From Planctomycetota bacterium (GTDB taxonomy: Bacteria > Planctomycetota > UBA8742 > UBA2392), in assembly GCA_020848275.1 (NCBI GenBank), contig JADLAK010000024.1, positions 29,858 through 93,857 of the forward strand: a stretch of 64,000 nucleotides of DNA. The letters are read 5' to 3'. Both the position numbers and the translations under genes were made by a program. The notes below the pieces were generated by a model that saw nothing but the letters and a program-made list of their open reading frames with translations, was not told where the DNA came from and ran no database searches. Each line of letters opens with the position of its first letter. The first letter of the stretch is position 1. Positions 8,742-17,858 of the stretch are shown here, in pieces.

Positions 8742-10709
8742 ATGGTCTCCGTAAAGTTGCCGGATGGTTCAAAGCGTGAGCTCAAAGACGGCGCGAATTC
8801 CGCCGATCTCGCCGCCGCGATTGGCGCGGGGCTGGCCAAGGCCGCTGTCGCCGCAAAAGTGAATGGCCAGGTCGTCGATCTCGCGTTGCCGCTGAAGGAA
8901 GGCGCCGACGTCCAGATCCTGACCAAGAAGGACAAGGAAGCCCTCGAAGTGTTGCGACATTCCGCAGCCCATTTAATGGCCGACGCGATCCTGCGTGTGT
9001 TCCCGAAGGTGCAGCTCACCATCGGCCCCGTGGTCGAGGAAGGCTTTTACTACGACCTGTTTTTGCCCGAGGGCAAAATCACCGTCGACGACTTTCCCAA
9101 GATCGAAGCCGAGATGGCCAAGATCGCCAAGGAAGGCGCGCCCTTTGTGCGTTGCGAGGCGAGTATCGACCAGGCCAACGAGCACTATCGCCGCTATCAA
9201 CTCATCGACGGCGGGCACAACAAGTTCAAGCAGGAACTGGTCGCAGGCATCAAGGAGCGCGGCGACCAACTGACCTTCTACAAGCACGGCGATTTCATCG
9301 ACCTGTGCCGCGGCCCGCACGTGCCCAACACCGGCTGGCTCAAGAACGTGAAGCTGACGAAGGTCAGCGGCAGCTACTGGCGTGCCGACGCCAACCGCGA
9401 GCAGCTCACCCGTGTCTACGGCACCGCGTTCTTCGGCAAAGAGGAACTCGACGAATATTTCCGCATCCAGGAAGAGGCCAAGAAGCGCGATCACCGCGTG
9501 CTTGGCGAGCAGCAGGAACTGTTCATGTTCACCGAGGATGCGCCGGGCTTCCCGTTCTATCTGCCCAAGGGTGCGTCGTTGTTCAACACTCTCGCTCAGT
9601 ACGCCCGCAACAAGCTTGTCAAACGCGGCTACAAAGAGGTTAAAGGCCCGATCATTCTCTCGGAGAAGTTGTGGCACACCAGCGGCCACTACCAGAACTA
9701 TCTCGAGAACATGTTCTTCACCAAGATGAAGATGAACGACGAGAAAAACCCGGGCAAGGTGATCGACGTCGATGAAGAGCGGCCGATGGCGGTCAAACCG
9801 ATGAACTGCCCGGGCCACTGCATGATCTTTAAGAACAAGCTGCACTCGCATAACGAGATGCCGCTGCGCTACAGCGAACTCGGGTTAGTTCACAGACGTG
9901 AACTATCGGGCGTGCGGCACGGTTTGTTCCGCGTGCAGGCGTTCACCCAGGATGACGCGCACCACTTCGTGACCCCGGACCAGATCGTGGGCGAAGTGAA
10001 AATGCTGATCGCGTACTTCGAGGAAGTCTACAAGGATTTCAACATCCCCGAGTACCACATGGAGTTGAGCACCCGGCCTGCGAAAAGTATTGGCAGTGAC
10101 GAAATGTGGAACCGCGCGGAAGCGGCGTTGAAGCAGGCGCTGGAGGATGGCGGCTACAAGTACAAGTTGAATCCCGGTGACGGTGCGTTCTACGGGCCGA
10201 AGATCGACTTCCACATCCGCGACAGTTTAAAACGCACCTGGCAGTGCGGCACCATCCAGCTCGATTTCAGCATGCCTGCTCGCTTTGAACTCGAGTACGT
10301 CGGCGCCGACGGCCAGCGGCATACTCCCGTGATGATTCACCGCGCGGGTCTTGGTTCGCTGGAGCGTTTCATGGGCGTGATCATCGAGCACTACGCGGGT
10401 GCGTTCCCGCTGTGGCTGGCGCCGGTGCAGGTGCAGGTGCTGCCGGTCAGCGAAAAGATGTCGGCCTACGCCAAACAGGTGCACGAGAAGCTGCTCGACT
10501 TCGGCCTGCGCGCCGACGTCAATCTGAAGGATGATCGCCTCGGCTACAAGATCCGCGAGGCGTCGCTCCAGAAAATCCCGTACGCACTGGTGATCGGCGA
10601 AGAAGAGATGAACAAGCAGACCGTCAACGTCCGCTCGCGCGACAAGGGCGACCTCGGCGAAATGGATCTGCCGAAGTTCTTCGCCGGTCTGGAAGACTGG
10701 AAAAAATAG
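8742..10709 (+). CDS. thrS: Threonyl-tRNA synthetase
   Basis: Charges tRNA-Thr. The 655-residue chain has the full bacterial layout: N-terminal TGS domain (about 1-62), the second additional editing domain with HSAAHLMADA and the GDFIDLCRGPH block, the class II catalytic core (PMNCPGHCMIF, LSGVRHGLFRVQAFTQDDAH, HRAGLGSLERFMG) and a C-terminal anticodon-binding domain (VQVLPVSEKM onward). The ATG at 8742 has AAGGA about 10 nt upstream. It is transcribed alone and followed directly by a palindromic repeat. Confidence 0.98.
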   Translation: MVSVKLPDGSKRELKDGANSADLAAAIGAGLAKAAVAAKVNGQVVDLALPLKEGADVQILTKKDKEALEVLRHSAAHLMADAILRVFPKVQLTIGPVVEEGFYYDLFLPEGKITVDDFPKIEAEMAKIAKEGAPFVRCEASIDQANEHYRRYQLIDGGHNKFKQELVAGIKERGDQLTFYKHGDFIDLCRGPHVPNTGWLKNVKLTKVSGSYWRADANREQLTRVYGTAFFGKEELDEYFRIQEEAKKRDHRVLGEQQELFMFTEDAPGFPFYLPKGASLFNTLAQYARNKLVKRGYKEVKGPIILSEKLWHTSGHYQNYLENMFFTKMKMNDEKNPGKVIDVDEERPMAVKPMNCPGHCMIFKNKLHSHNEMPLRYSELGLVHRRELSGVRHGLFRVQAFTQDDAHHFVTPDQIVGEVKMLIAYFEEVYKDFNIPEYHMELSTRPAKSIGSDEMWNRAEAALKQALEDGGYKYKLNPGDGAFYGPKIDFHIRDSLKRTWQCGTIQLDFSMPARFELEYVGADGQRHTPVMIHRAGLGSLERFMGVIIEHYAGAFPLWLAPVQVQVLPVSEKMSAYAKQVHEKLLDFGLRADVNLKDDRLGYKIREASLQKIPYALVIGEEEMNKQTVNVRSRDKGDLGEMDLPKFFAGLEDWKK

Positions 10710-10720
10710 CTGCGTTGTTT

Positions 10721-10782
10721 AGCCACGAATCCACACGAATTCTCACGAATGAATTTGTGTGGATTCGTGTTTATTCGTGGCT
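10721..10782. repeat. Decamer-phased CACGAAT palindrome, copy 1
   Basis: Repeating CACGAATNNN units, 10 nt apart, run into an inverted copy ending ATTCGTGGCT. It sits just after thrS. Similar copies lie at 12907-12979 and 61515-61586. There is no T run, so it is not an ordinary terminator. Confidence 0.8.
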
Positions 10783-10793
10783 CAATTAAGTAG

Positions 10794-11213
10794 TTAGTCT
10801 TCGACCCTGAACAGGCCTTCGCGCGAGAAATCGCGCTGATAGGTCACCTGGTAGATTCCGGCAGGCATCACGAAATGCGCGTGCTCCGGGTGCGTGATTT
10901 TAAAATTCCTCTTGGCCACAATCAGAGGCCCCGTGAGTTCCGTAGAACCCGGCGTCGGTGAATACAGGGTTAAATCCTCGCCCTCGGCGCAATGCCGCGA
11001 GCCCTGCGAACTCCCCGGCGCAAGCTGCCGTGTCGCCAACGCCTTGCCGCGCTTGGCCGGCAGCTTCTTCAGGCACGTCACGTAGATGTCGCCCTGCCGC
11101 ACCGCCTCGCCTTCCTTCAGCGATTTGATCTCGCGCACGGCGTGCTTTGACGTGCGTGCGGCGTCGGTGATTTTGCGTTGAGCTTCCTGTGCGGCGACTT
11201 GTTTGGGTGCCAT
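10794..11213 (-). CDS. Small conserved-looking protein of unknown function
   Basis: The 139-residue protein starts at the ATG at 11213, which has a GGAGG 5 nt upstream; the longer open frame further upstream has no support. The N-terminal third is basic and helical. The C-terminal part (GDIYVTCLKKLP, GSRHCAEGED, THPEHAHFVMPAGIYQVTYQRDF) reads as a compact beta-rich domain. The phrase HPEHAHFVMPAGIYQV..QR resembles a small domain seen in several environmental bacteria, but I cannot name it. It stands alone, convergent to thrS and divergent from the lipoprotein gene. Confidence 0.75.
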   Translation of the reverse strand: MAPKQVAAQEAQRKITDAARTSKHAVREIKSLKEGEAVRQGDIYVTCLKKLPAKRGKALATRQLAPGSSQGSRHCAEGEDLTLYSPTPGSTELTGPLIVAKRNFKITHPEHAHFVMPAGIYQVTYQRDFSREGLFRVED

Positions 11214-11342
11214 GGCGACCTCCGGATGCACATATTCTACGACATGGGATTGGTCGCGTGGGCGACAAATGCGCTTGTTGACGGCCCCCGCGGCCTGATT
11301 TACCCTTAGACTTCCCCAACGGCCCTCTCTCAGGGCGGTTTC

Positions 11343-11747
11343 ATGCGGTCTTTGCTCATTCTTGTGGTGCTGGGCGCGATTTTCGCGGGCGGCTGCTCCA
11401 TGGCCGGGCCCGGCGTGGCTCGCGTGCAGGCGCCGCCGGGACCCAACGCGCCCGTGGCGCCCATCGCACTTTCCGGCGACCCGAGTTGGGCTAACCCGCG
11501 CACGGAGCCCGAGGTGGTCCAGTCCGCCGCCGGCGAAACCGGCTTCGGTACGGACTTTTCCAAGCGCGAACTTGGCGTGCGCTACTTCGACAAAGACCAG
11601 AAAATCGAGCCCGGCAGCAAGGGGCCGCGCTACGCCAATGGCTCCGAGAAACGTCAGGCTGAACGCCGCGAGGCCCGCCGCAAGGCCGCGGAAGAGAAGC
11701 AATCGCTGGCCAATGGCCCGGCGGCCGCGGAACCCAAGACCAAGTAG
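11343..11747 (+). CDS. Small lipoprotein of unknown function
   Basis: 134 residues. A short lipoprotein signal peptide ends in a lipobox-like IFAGGC, with Cys near residue 19. A Pro/Ala-rich linker and a highly charged Lys/Arg/Glu/Ala-rich C-terminus follow. It is expected to be lipidated and held at an envelope membrane. No domain is recognised. The gene is followed by its own terminator. Confidence 0.75.
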   Translation: MRSLLILVVLGAIFAGGCSMAGPGVARVQAPPGPNAPVAPIALSGDPSWANPRTEPEVVQSAAGETGFGTDFSKRELGVRYFDKDQKIEPGSKGPRYANGSEKRQAERREARRKAAEEKQSLANGPAAAEPKTK

Positions 11748-11750
11748 GCC

Positions 11751-11783
11751 AAAACGACCGCATATGCGGTCGTTTTCGTTTTA
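11751..11783 (+). terminator. Intrinsic terminator after the lipoprotein gene
   Basis: A perfect palindrome, ACGACCGCAT/ATGCGGTCGT, flanked by AAAA on the left and TTTTCGTTTT on the right. It begins 3 bp after the stop codon and could act on either strand. Confidence 0.85.
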
Positions 11784-11825
11784 ATTCGGCAAGCCTGAAG
11801 GCCCAACACCCGTTTATATAGACGT

Positions 11826-12902
11826 ATGAATTATCGCCCGACGATCCCGCTGGGCCGCTGGTTTGGCGTCGAAATCCGCCTCGACCTGATGCTGGTCGGC
11901 CTTGGCGTTTTGTTGTTTTTCATCAGCCTGCGCGACGCAACCGCCCCGGGCGCCGCACCGGGCGAGGTCTGGTCGGCGTTTGCGCACTTGGCGCTGTTGG
12001 GCTCCATGGCGCTGTGCATGTTCCTGCACGAAATCGGCCACGCCGTTGCGGCGTATTTGCGCGGCCACCGCGCGACGATGATCTTGCTGTCGTTCATCGG
12101 CCTGACGTTTTTCGAGACCAAAAACGCCAAGCCCAGCGACGAAGTCTGGATCGCGCTGGCGGGCCCCGCGGTCAACATCGCTCTTGCGATTGTTTCAGCC
12201 CCCGCGATCCTGGTTGCGGCGGGCCAGCCCCAGCCGATGTTCAGCTTGAATTCGATCGCGACGCCCGCGGGTTTCTTTGCGGCGTTCAGCGTGCTGAATT
12301 TCCTTGTGGGCATGGGCAATCTGATGCCGGTGTGGCCCGCCGACGGCGCACGCGCGGTGCGCGGCTGGCTGGCGCGTTCGCGCGGCTTCGAGCGCGGCAC
12401 GCAGCGCGCGGTCGAGATCAGCCACGGCCTGTGGCTCATTTCAGCGGGCATCGCGACATTTTTGATGACCACGGGAAGCTGGCTGGTCGGGCCGCAGACA
12501 CGTGCGGCGTCGAACAGCCTGTCAATGGTACTGATGTACCAGCTTGTGGTGATGGCGATGGCGTGGATCGGCATTTATTACGGCATGGCCGAACTCAAGC
12601 GCGTGCGTAAACTGGGAGAGAGGCAGGCCGCGGTCGTCGTGGGCCCGCCGCCGGAGTTCATGCCGGCGCGCAAGCATACCGCGATCCTGGATGCGGAAGT
12701 GGTCAGCGGCGGGCGCAGCGAGGAGGAAAAGATGGGATCTCTCGACGACGCAGCCAAGAAGGCCAAGGCCGGGGCGGAAGCCGCCAAGGCCCTGTGGAAA
12801 GTGGCGAAGCTCAGCGGCAAGGGCGCGGGCTGGTTCGTGAAGCAAAGCTGGAAACTCGCCGGCGCCATGATGAAGGAAGACGAGAAGGACAAGAAGAAGT
12901 AG
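11826..12902 (+). CDS. Site-2 protease family (M50) membrane metalloprotease
   Basis: Integral membrane zinc protease of the S2P family. The zinc motif HEIGH is near residue 68 on a membrane helix. The second conserved element, NLMPVWPADGAR (near residue 162), is the family's NPxPxxDG-like motif with the Asp kept. Several other helices make a six-helix core; there is no PDZ domain. The C-terminal 90 residues form a charged, amphipathic cytoplasmic tail not typical of the family. Substrate unknown. Start ATG at 11826. Confidence 0.88.
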   Translation: MNYRPTIPLGRWFGVEIRLDLMLVGLGVLLFFISLRDATAPGAAPGEVWSAFAHLALLGSMALCMFLHEIGHAVAAYLRGHRATMILLSFIGLTFFETKNAKPSDEVWIALAGPAVNIALAIVSAPAILVAAGQPQPMFSLNSIATPAGFFAAFSVLNFLVGMGNLMPVWPADGARAVRGWLARSRGFERGTQRAVEISHGLWLISAGIATFLMTTGSWLVGPQTRAASNSLSMVLMYQLVVMAMAWIGIYYGMAELKRVRKLGERQAAVVVGPPPEFMPARKHTAILDAEVVSGGRSEEEKMGSLDDAAKKAKAGAEAAKALWKVAKLSGKGAGWFVKQSWKLAGAMMKEDEKDKKK

Positions 12903-12906
12903 TAGT

Positions 12907-12979
12907 GAGCCACGAATGAACACGAATTCTCACGAATTGCGTCATCAGATTCGTGCTCATTCGTGTGGATTCGTGGCTC
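12907..12979. repeat. Decamer-phased CACGAAT palindrome, copy 2
   Basis: Begins GAGCCACGAAT and ends ATTCGTGGCTC; internal CACGAAT/ATTCGTG units recur every 10 nt. It starts 4 bp after the M50 protease stop codon. Confidence 0.8.
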
Positions 12980-13020
12980 AAACGTAGTTTCTTTTGTCGT
13001 TGGCAGCTAAAAGCGTTCCC

Positions 13021-13257
13021 ATGACATCCAAAGCACTCCGATTTCTGTTTGAAGGCGGCGCGGGGCTCGCCGTCGAGGGCATGAGCGCCCAGAGCGCCGA
13101 CGCCGCCCGCGAAGCCTACGGCCGCTTCATCAAGGGCCAGGGCGAACACATGATGACACTGGTGGTGCCCGGCGATCAGGGCCAGGACGAATTCATCATC
13201 GACCTGCGCAAAGTGGTCGCGCTGCATATCGCGGTGGGGGAGCAAAATGGCCGTTGA
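13021..13257 (+). CDS. Small hypothetical protein upstream of moaE
   Basis: 78 residues from the ATG at 13021. It is acidic and soluble, with no recognised domain. The last codons overlap the moaE start by 11 bp in another frame, which suggests translational coupling and that the gene is real. The text resembles no ubiquitin-like MoaD (no C-terminal Gly-Gly), so it is not the missing small subunit. Confidence 0.65.
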   Translation: MTSKALRFLFEGGAGLAVEGMSAQSADAAREAYGRFIKGQGEHMMTLVVPGDQGQDEFIIDLRKVVALHIAVGEQNGR

Positions 13258-13690
13258 GGCCCGCCTGACGGACAAACCTATTGACGCCAATGCACTGTTG
13301 GCGCAATGCGCTGCGCGCGAAAACGGCGCGCAGTTGTTGTTCCTGGGCGTGGTGCGCGAGCAGCACCAGGGCCGCAAAGTCACGCGCATCGACTACGAAG
13401 CCTACGAGGGCATGGCGCTCAAACAGTTGCAGAAGCTGGCGGAGGAAATCGCCGCCGAATTCCAACTCGCCGACGTGCTCGTCGTTCACCGTACAGGCCG
13501 CCACGAAATCGGCGACGCGAGCCTCGCGGTGATCGTCGGGTCGCCGCACCGCGGCGCGGCGTTTGACGCAACGCGCAAGCTGGTGGATCGGCTAAAACAC
13601 GAAGTGCCGATCTGGAAGCGCGAGTATTTCGCCGACGGCAGTGTCGAATGGGTGCTCGCGGACAAACTGGTCAAGGCCGAAAAGGAATAA
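13247..13690 (+). CDS. moaE: Molybdopterin synthase catalytic subunit (MoaE)
   Basis: Transfers sulfur from MoaD thiocarboxylate to precursor Z in molybdenum cofactor synthesis. At 147 residues it matches the family length. Characteristic text: LLFLGVVREQHQGRKV near residue 27, LDYEAYEG-like DYEAYEGMA, HRTGRHEIGDASLAVIVGSPHR and DRLKHEVPIWKREYF, which holds the active-site lysines. No moaD, moaA or moaC is in the window. A small gene follows 2 bp later. Confidence 0.93.
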   Translation: MAVEARLTDKPIDANALLAQCAARENGAQLLFLGVVREQHQGRKVTRIDYEAYEGMALKQLQKLAEEIAAEFQLADVLVVHRTGRHEIGDASLAVIVGSPHRGAAFDATRKLVDRLKHEVPIWKREYFADGSVEWVLADKLVKAEKE

Positions 13691-13692
13691 CC

Positions 13693-13908
13693 ATGCCCCT
13701 CAACGCCCGCGACAAAATGTCGGTCAAGACCAAGGCCCGCGCCGCGTTCACGGCCAAGTGGGGCGAATACGGCGACGGCGTAAAGTTGCTCGCGCAAGTG
13801 CTCAAGATGCAGATCAAACATGGCACCGGCGACCTGAACACCGAACTATCGAAGGCGTTCACGCGTCTCGGCCTCGACGTCATCGATTCGATCGTCGACG
13901 AATTATGA
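13693..13908 (+). CDS. Small hypothetical protein downstream of moaE
   Basis: 71 residues from the ATG at 13693, three bases after the moaE stop, so it is in the same operon. The sequence is predicted mostly helical with a basic N-terminal half and an acidic C-terminus (VIDSIVDEL). No family recognised. Confidence 0.6.
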   Translation: MPLNARDKMSVKTKARAAFTAKWGEYGDGVKLLAQVLKMQIKHGTGDLNTELSKAFTRLGLDVIDSIVDEL

Positions 13909-14228
13909 TTAGAGCTCTTTCAAGGTTAGTGTGCCGAGTTTATGCGCTGCGCCGAGCGAGCAGATCAAGAAGCGCGAGCGACGGCGTGGCTGGAAGCCAC
14001 GCTAAGCGAGCGCGACGCGGAGATGCGATGCTCGCCGCAAGCAGAAACCGGCACGGTAATCTTGAAAATGCTCTAACAGAGCCCGGCGCATGAGCGCCGG
14101 GGTTCCATAGACGGTTGTTCACACAAACCCTGCGGCGCGGGCATTCCTGCCCGCGCGGCCGGGCGCAGTTTCCGGCCGATTTGTCGCGGCTGTCGCCGCG
14201 ACGGCGGACATGAATGTCCGCCCCACAG
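13909..14228. other. Intergenic hairpin array
   Basis: About 320 bp with no credible gene. It contains a chain of GC hairpins: 14082-14101 (CCCGGCGC stem), 14135-14156 (9-bp GCGCGGGCA stem), 14183-14202 (GTCGCGGC stem) and 14203-14226, which reads on the minus strand as a GTGG head plus GGCGGAC stem. This looks like a REP/BIME-type cluster at the convergent end of the moaE operon and the VWA gene. Confidence 0.7.
14203..14226 (-). repeat. GTGG-headed REP hairpin
   Basis: On the minus strand, GTGG is followed by an 8-bp GGCGGACA stem with a short TTCA loop. The head tetranucleotide plus palindrome is the known REP layout recognised by RAYT transposases, one of which lies at 24927-25538. Confidence 0.65.
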
Positions 14229-16583
14229 TTATTTCTTGCGCATCGCGTACCCCGCCAGCACGCACGCAACGCCGAATGCGGCGACGAGCCACGTCAGGTT
14301 CACGCTTCCCGTTGCCGCAGGTCGCACGACGCGCGGCTCCCAGCCCTGCAGCGACTTCAAGACACGAAAGCCTCGCGCGGCGGCGCGCGTGAAAAACTCC
14401 TCGTCGTCGCCGGTGAAACGCAATTCCGCGGGCGGGAGTTGCGGCAGCGCGAGCTTTTCAATCAATCGGCCCGTGTCGAACACTGCAAGTTCGTCGGCCT
14501 GCGGCAACTTCGCGACATGCCAGCGACCCGGTCGGGTCAGGCGTAACCGCGTGCTGTCTTCAAGTTCGAGGTCGCGCTCCGGCGCGGCGTTCAGGCCGAC
14601 CCAGGTCAAATCGGCGCTGTCGTCGGCGTTCACGTTCAGCTTCAGGCTCGCGTTGGCGGCGCCCGTGAGCAGGAAATCCGTCGCCCCGCGCACCGCATCG
14701 AGGAACTTCGCGTTGCGCCAGAGTTCGCCGCCCCACGTTTCGCATGTGAGCGCCGCGCTGCGGCCCAGCATTTGCCGCGTCGCAAGCAACGGCCAGTTGC
14801 GCCGATTCTTGTTTGCGGACAGCCGCAAGTCACCGGGCTGCAGGTCAGCGCGCGGCGCGGTGCGGGCCACTGCGGGCACACTTGCGGCGACGCCCGCCAC
14901 CGCAAACGGGCCCGCTTCGATCAGCGACTTATCAGCTCCTGCGGCAATCTGTTCGAGTTTTTCGACCAACTCGCCAAAGCCGCGCTCCCCGACTGTATTG
15001 ACGCTTCCGCCGCCGGCCTTGATCGCGTCCGTCCAGGGTCGCGGTGTGGCTTCCGTCAACAGGACGTCGATCCTGATGCCGTTGTCTGCGGCAAACTTCG
15101 CGAGTTCCGCATAGGACGCGCCTCCCGACCCTTCGCCCTCCTGTCCGTCCGTTACAAGGAAGATGCGCGCCTCGCCATCGCCCGGCGGAAAGGCCCGCAG
15201 CGCGGCTTCCAGCGATGCCCGGATATTCGTGTTGCCCGACGCCGTCAGGTTGTCGAGCCGCGCGCGCAATTCGTTAACCGAGTCCGTGAACTCGAGTGAA
15301 CCGAGCACGTGTCGATTGAAACCGACGACGCTGCCGCGATCGCGCGCGTTGAGTTTGTCCAGCACGCGGCGCGCGCCCTGCCTCATCACGTCCAGCCGTT
15401 TCGCGCCGCCCGCGCTCGCGTTCATGCTGTCGCTGCAATCCAGCAGCAGCAGCCAGCGCCGGCCCGGGTCGTCGTCGGGCCGGAATTTCAGCGGGCTGAC
15501 TTCTTCGAGCGGCGTCCCGCGCCAGCCGCCGGGCCCAAACGCGCCGCCCACGCCCGCCATCAGCACTCGGCCGCCGCCGCGCACCCATGCGGCAATCGCA
15601 GGCAGGCGCGCCGCGTCGAGGCTCGCGACCGGCACGTCGTTGATCACCAGCGCCGCGATGCCGGTGAGTTCTCCCGCCGTGGGCAGGTCGCGACGCACGC
15701 GCACCTCGTTGGCGGCATCGGCGCGAATCAAAGCCAGCAACGCGTCACTCGCTTCGGCGACTTCGGCGGGCAGCGCATAGGCGACCACGCGTTTGCCCGC
15801 GGCGCCGACAGCGACTGACGCTTTGTCATTACGGGGTTCGCGGTCACCGGCGACTTCGACGGTGATCGACAGGCGCATCAGGCCGAAATCCGGCGCGCGA
15901 AACACCTGCGCGATGGCGACGCTTGCGCCAGCGGCGAGGCGCTCATGGCCGTTGCCGATTTCCTTGCCGTCGGCAAAGGCGCGCCAGCGCGCGTCCAGGT
16001 CGCGGTCGCAGGCAATTTCGGCGCGTAACACCGCCGCCGAGCCCGCGGGCAAATTGCCGGGCACGCGCAGGCTGACCACGGCGGCATCGGGTTTCTCCGG
16101 GACGGGCGCGCGTAGCAGGATCACGCGTCCGGGATCCAGAGCCGCCGTCAGTTCGTCGAGGTCGCCGCGTCCGTCGGAAATGAAGATGCATTCACCGAGG
16201 AAATCCGGTCGTGCGCTCAGCGCCGCAAGCGCGCCGTAGTTGGTTTGCCCGCCCGGAGGCGACCCCTCGTCACGCAGGGTGTCTGACAGTTGCTGCTTGA
16301 GCCAGGACTGGCCCGGTGGAAGCGGGATCGCGGTCGTTACCGCCAAACGGCGTGCGCCCTCCAGCCGCGATTCCATCGAGGCCGAGACATCCAGCACCGC
16401 CGCATGCCGCGCTTCGACCGCGCCGCCACCGGCGCTCGGGCCCGCGCCGGCCAGCGCAAACAGCGCCGCCGCAAGCGCGATCAGGCCCGAGGCGACTCCG
16501 CGCCGCCAGAAAAACGCCAGACTGCACAGCGCGATCAGCGCCGCCGTATAGGCCAAAACCGGGTGATTGAAGGTCAAACTCAA
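14229..16583 (-). CDS. BatA-like membrane protein with two VWA-type domains
   Basis: 784 residues from a TTG at 16583, which has GAGG 9 nt upstream; upstream codons look non-coding. Two N-terminal membrane helices are followed by a first VWA-like segment (LDVSASMES, MIDAS DxSxS). An Ig-like stretch and a class I amidotransferase-like fold (AWVRGGGRVLMAGVGGAFG) follow. A second VWA domain has LDCSDSMNAS and VTDGQEGEG. A last helix (LTWLVAAFGVACVLAGYAM) ends at the C-terminus. The order matches the VWA/GATase-like proteins found with MoxR-DUF58 systems; a DUF58 protein is at 61606. Function is likely envelope or complex assembly, inferred. Confidence 0.82.
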   Translation of the reverse strand: MSLTFNHPVLAYTAALIALCSLAFFWRRGVASGLIALAAALFALAGAGPSAGGGAVEARHAAVLDVSASMESRLEGARRLAVTTAIPLPPGQSWLKQQLSDTLRDEGSPPGGQTNYGALAALSARPDFLGECIFISDGRGDLDELTAALDPGRVILLRAPVPEKPDAAVVSLRVPGNLPAGSAAVLRAEIACDRDLDARWRAFADGKEIGNGHERLAAGASVAIAQVFRAPDFGLMRLSITVEVAGDREPRNDKASVAVGAAGKRVVAYALPAEVAEASDALLALIRADAANEVRVRRDLPTAGELTGIAALVINDVPVASLDAARLPAIAAWVRGGGRVLMAGVGGAFGPGGWRGTPLEEVSPLKFRPDDDPGRRWLLLLDCSDSMNASAGGAKRLDVMRQGARRVLDKLNARDRGSVVGFNRHVLGSLEFTDSVNELRARLDNLTASGNTNIRASLEAALRAFPPGDGEARIFLVTDGQEGEGSGGASYAELAKFAADNGIRIDVLLTEATPRPWTDAIKAGGGSVNTVGERGFGELVEKLEQIAAGADKSLIEAGPFAVAGVAASVPAVARTAPRADLQPGDLRLSANKNRRNWPLLATRQMLGRSAALTCETWGGELWRNAKFLDAVRGATDFLLTGAANASLKLNVNADDSADLTWVGLNAAPERDLELEDSTRLRLTRPGRWHVAKLPQADELAVFDTGRLIEKLALPQLPPAELRFTGDDEEFFTRAAARGFRVLKSLQGWEPRVVRPAATGSVNLTWLVAAFGVACVLAGYAMRKK

Positions 16584-16649
16584 GCGCGACTGCCTCAAAG
16601 GCCGATAACAACGATAGCCGGGTATCCCGGCGGCGAAACGGAGCAACGC

Positions 16650-17858
16650 ATGCGCGGCAAATATCTTCTCAAGACGGCGGTCATTCTCGCGTTGATGTTT
16701 CCACTGCTTGGCAGCTCCTGCCCGCAACAACACGCGCCCGATGGTGCCGACTTGCTGGTCGCATTTCCAGACTACTCCGCCGCGCCGGTGATGCGCGTAA
16801 AGCTTTCGGAGGCCAGCAAGCGTGCGACCCTGAAGGTACTAACGCGCGACGGGCTGCTGCGGCTCGATGGCGCCTCGAGGAAACTGCCGGGCCAGGTGAC
16901 GATCAACCTGGCCGGCGGCTGCGTCAACGTCGGCGACCAGAGCGCCGACAGCGTGGAGATTGAGTCCGCGGTCGCGCCGGAATGTTTCGAGGTCGATGGC
17001 CGCGTATATAGAGGAAAGCTGCGCATTATCGCGAACAAAGACGGCTGGGAAGTCATCAACGTCGTCGACATGGAACAATACATCGCGGGCGTGATCGGCT
17101 GGGAGATGCTGCGCGACTGGCCCGTTGAGGCGCTGATGGCGCAGGCTGTCGCGTCGCGGACTTACGCGCTGTTCACGATGCAAGAGCGCCGCAAATCGGG
17201 CGAGCAATGGGATCTCGACGACAGCACACGCTTCCAGGTCTACGGCGGCGTCGGGCCCGCGGACAACCCGCGGCTGTGGCGCGAATCGGCGCACGTGCTC
17301 GAGGCGCGCAAGGCCACCAGCGGCAAGGTCATGGTCTACAAGGGCAAATGTTTCAAAGCGTTCTTCCACAGCACCAGCGGCGGCAAGACCACGTCGCCGG
17401 ACGTCGCGTTTGGCAATCCCGGCAGCATCGAACCGCTCGGCGGCGCGAATCTGGCCGATTACTGCAAGGACAGCCCGCGTTACAACTGGACCTCGCGGCT
17501 GGGGCGCGGCGAACTCAATGCGCGCTGCATTGAGAACCGGCTGGGCATCAATGAGGCAATGAAGATTGAAACGTTGGAAGCTGCGCCCAGCGGCCACGCG
17601 ATCACGCTGCGAATCTACGAGCCCAGCGGTGCCGCCAAAAATATTTCGGCGATCGAGTTCCGGCGCGTGATGGGGCTGCCAAGCACGATTTTTACCGCGG
17701 CGCGCGAAGGCGACGAATGGGTGTTTAGCGGCCACGGCTACGGCCACGGTTGCGGCATGTGTCAGTGGAGCGCGCGCGGCATGGCGCTGGCGGGCTGGGA
17801 CCACATGCGGATTTTGAAGGCGATGTACCCCGGCAGCGCGGTGCAGACGCTGTATTAG
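16650..17858 (+). CDS. SpoIID/LytB-domain protein
   Basis: 402 residues from the ATG at 16650 (GGAG 6 nt upstream). A lipoprotein-like signal (LLGSSC) suggests export. The SpoIID domain is clear: VVDMEQYIAGVIGWEM, WPVEALMAQAVASRTYAL, FHSTSGGKTTSPDV and the C-terminal YGHGCGMCQWSARGMA. SpoIID/LytB proteins are lytic transglycosylases acting on denuded peptidoglycan, including in many non-sporulating bacteria. It is divergent from the VWA gene with only about 66 bp between starts, so they may share control. Confidence 0.9.
   Translation: MRGKYLLKTAVILALMFPLLGSSCPQQHAPDGADLLVAFPDYSAAPVMRVKLSEASKRATLKVLTRDGLLRLDGASRKLPGQVTINLAGGCVNVGDQSADSVEIESAVAPECFEVDGRVYRGKLRIIANKDGWEVINVVDMEQYIAGVIGWEMLRDWPVEALMAQAVASRTYALFTMQERRKSGEQWDLDDSTRFQVYGGVGPADNPRLWRESAHVLEARKATSGKVMVYKGKCFKAFFHSTSGGKTTSPDVAFGNPGSIEPLGGANLADYCKDSPRYNWTSRLGRGELNARCIENRLGINEAMKIETLEAAPSGHAITLRIYEPSGAAKNISAIEFRRVMGLPSTIFTAAREGDEWVFSGHGYGHGCGMCQWSARGMALAGWDHMRILKAMYPGSAVQTLY

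Noticed and set aside
10710-10793. Palindrome after thrS as a terminator
   Set aside because: There is no T run, and near copies occur at 12907 and 61515 in other contexts, so it is classed as a dispersed repeat.
13021-13257. Reading the small gene before moaE as moaD
   Set aside because: No ubiquitin-like pattern and no C-terminal Gly-Gly.
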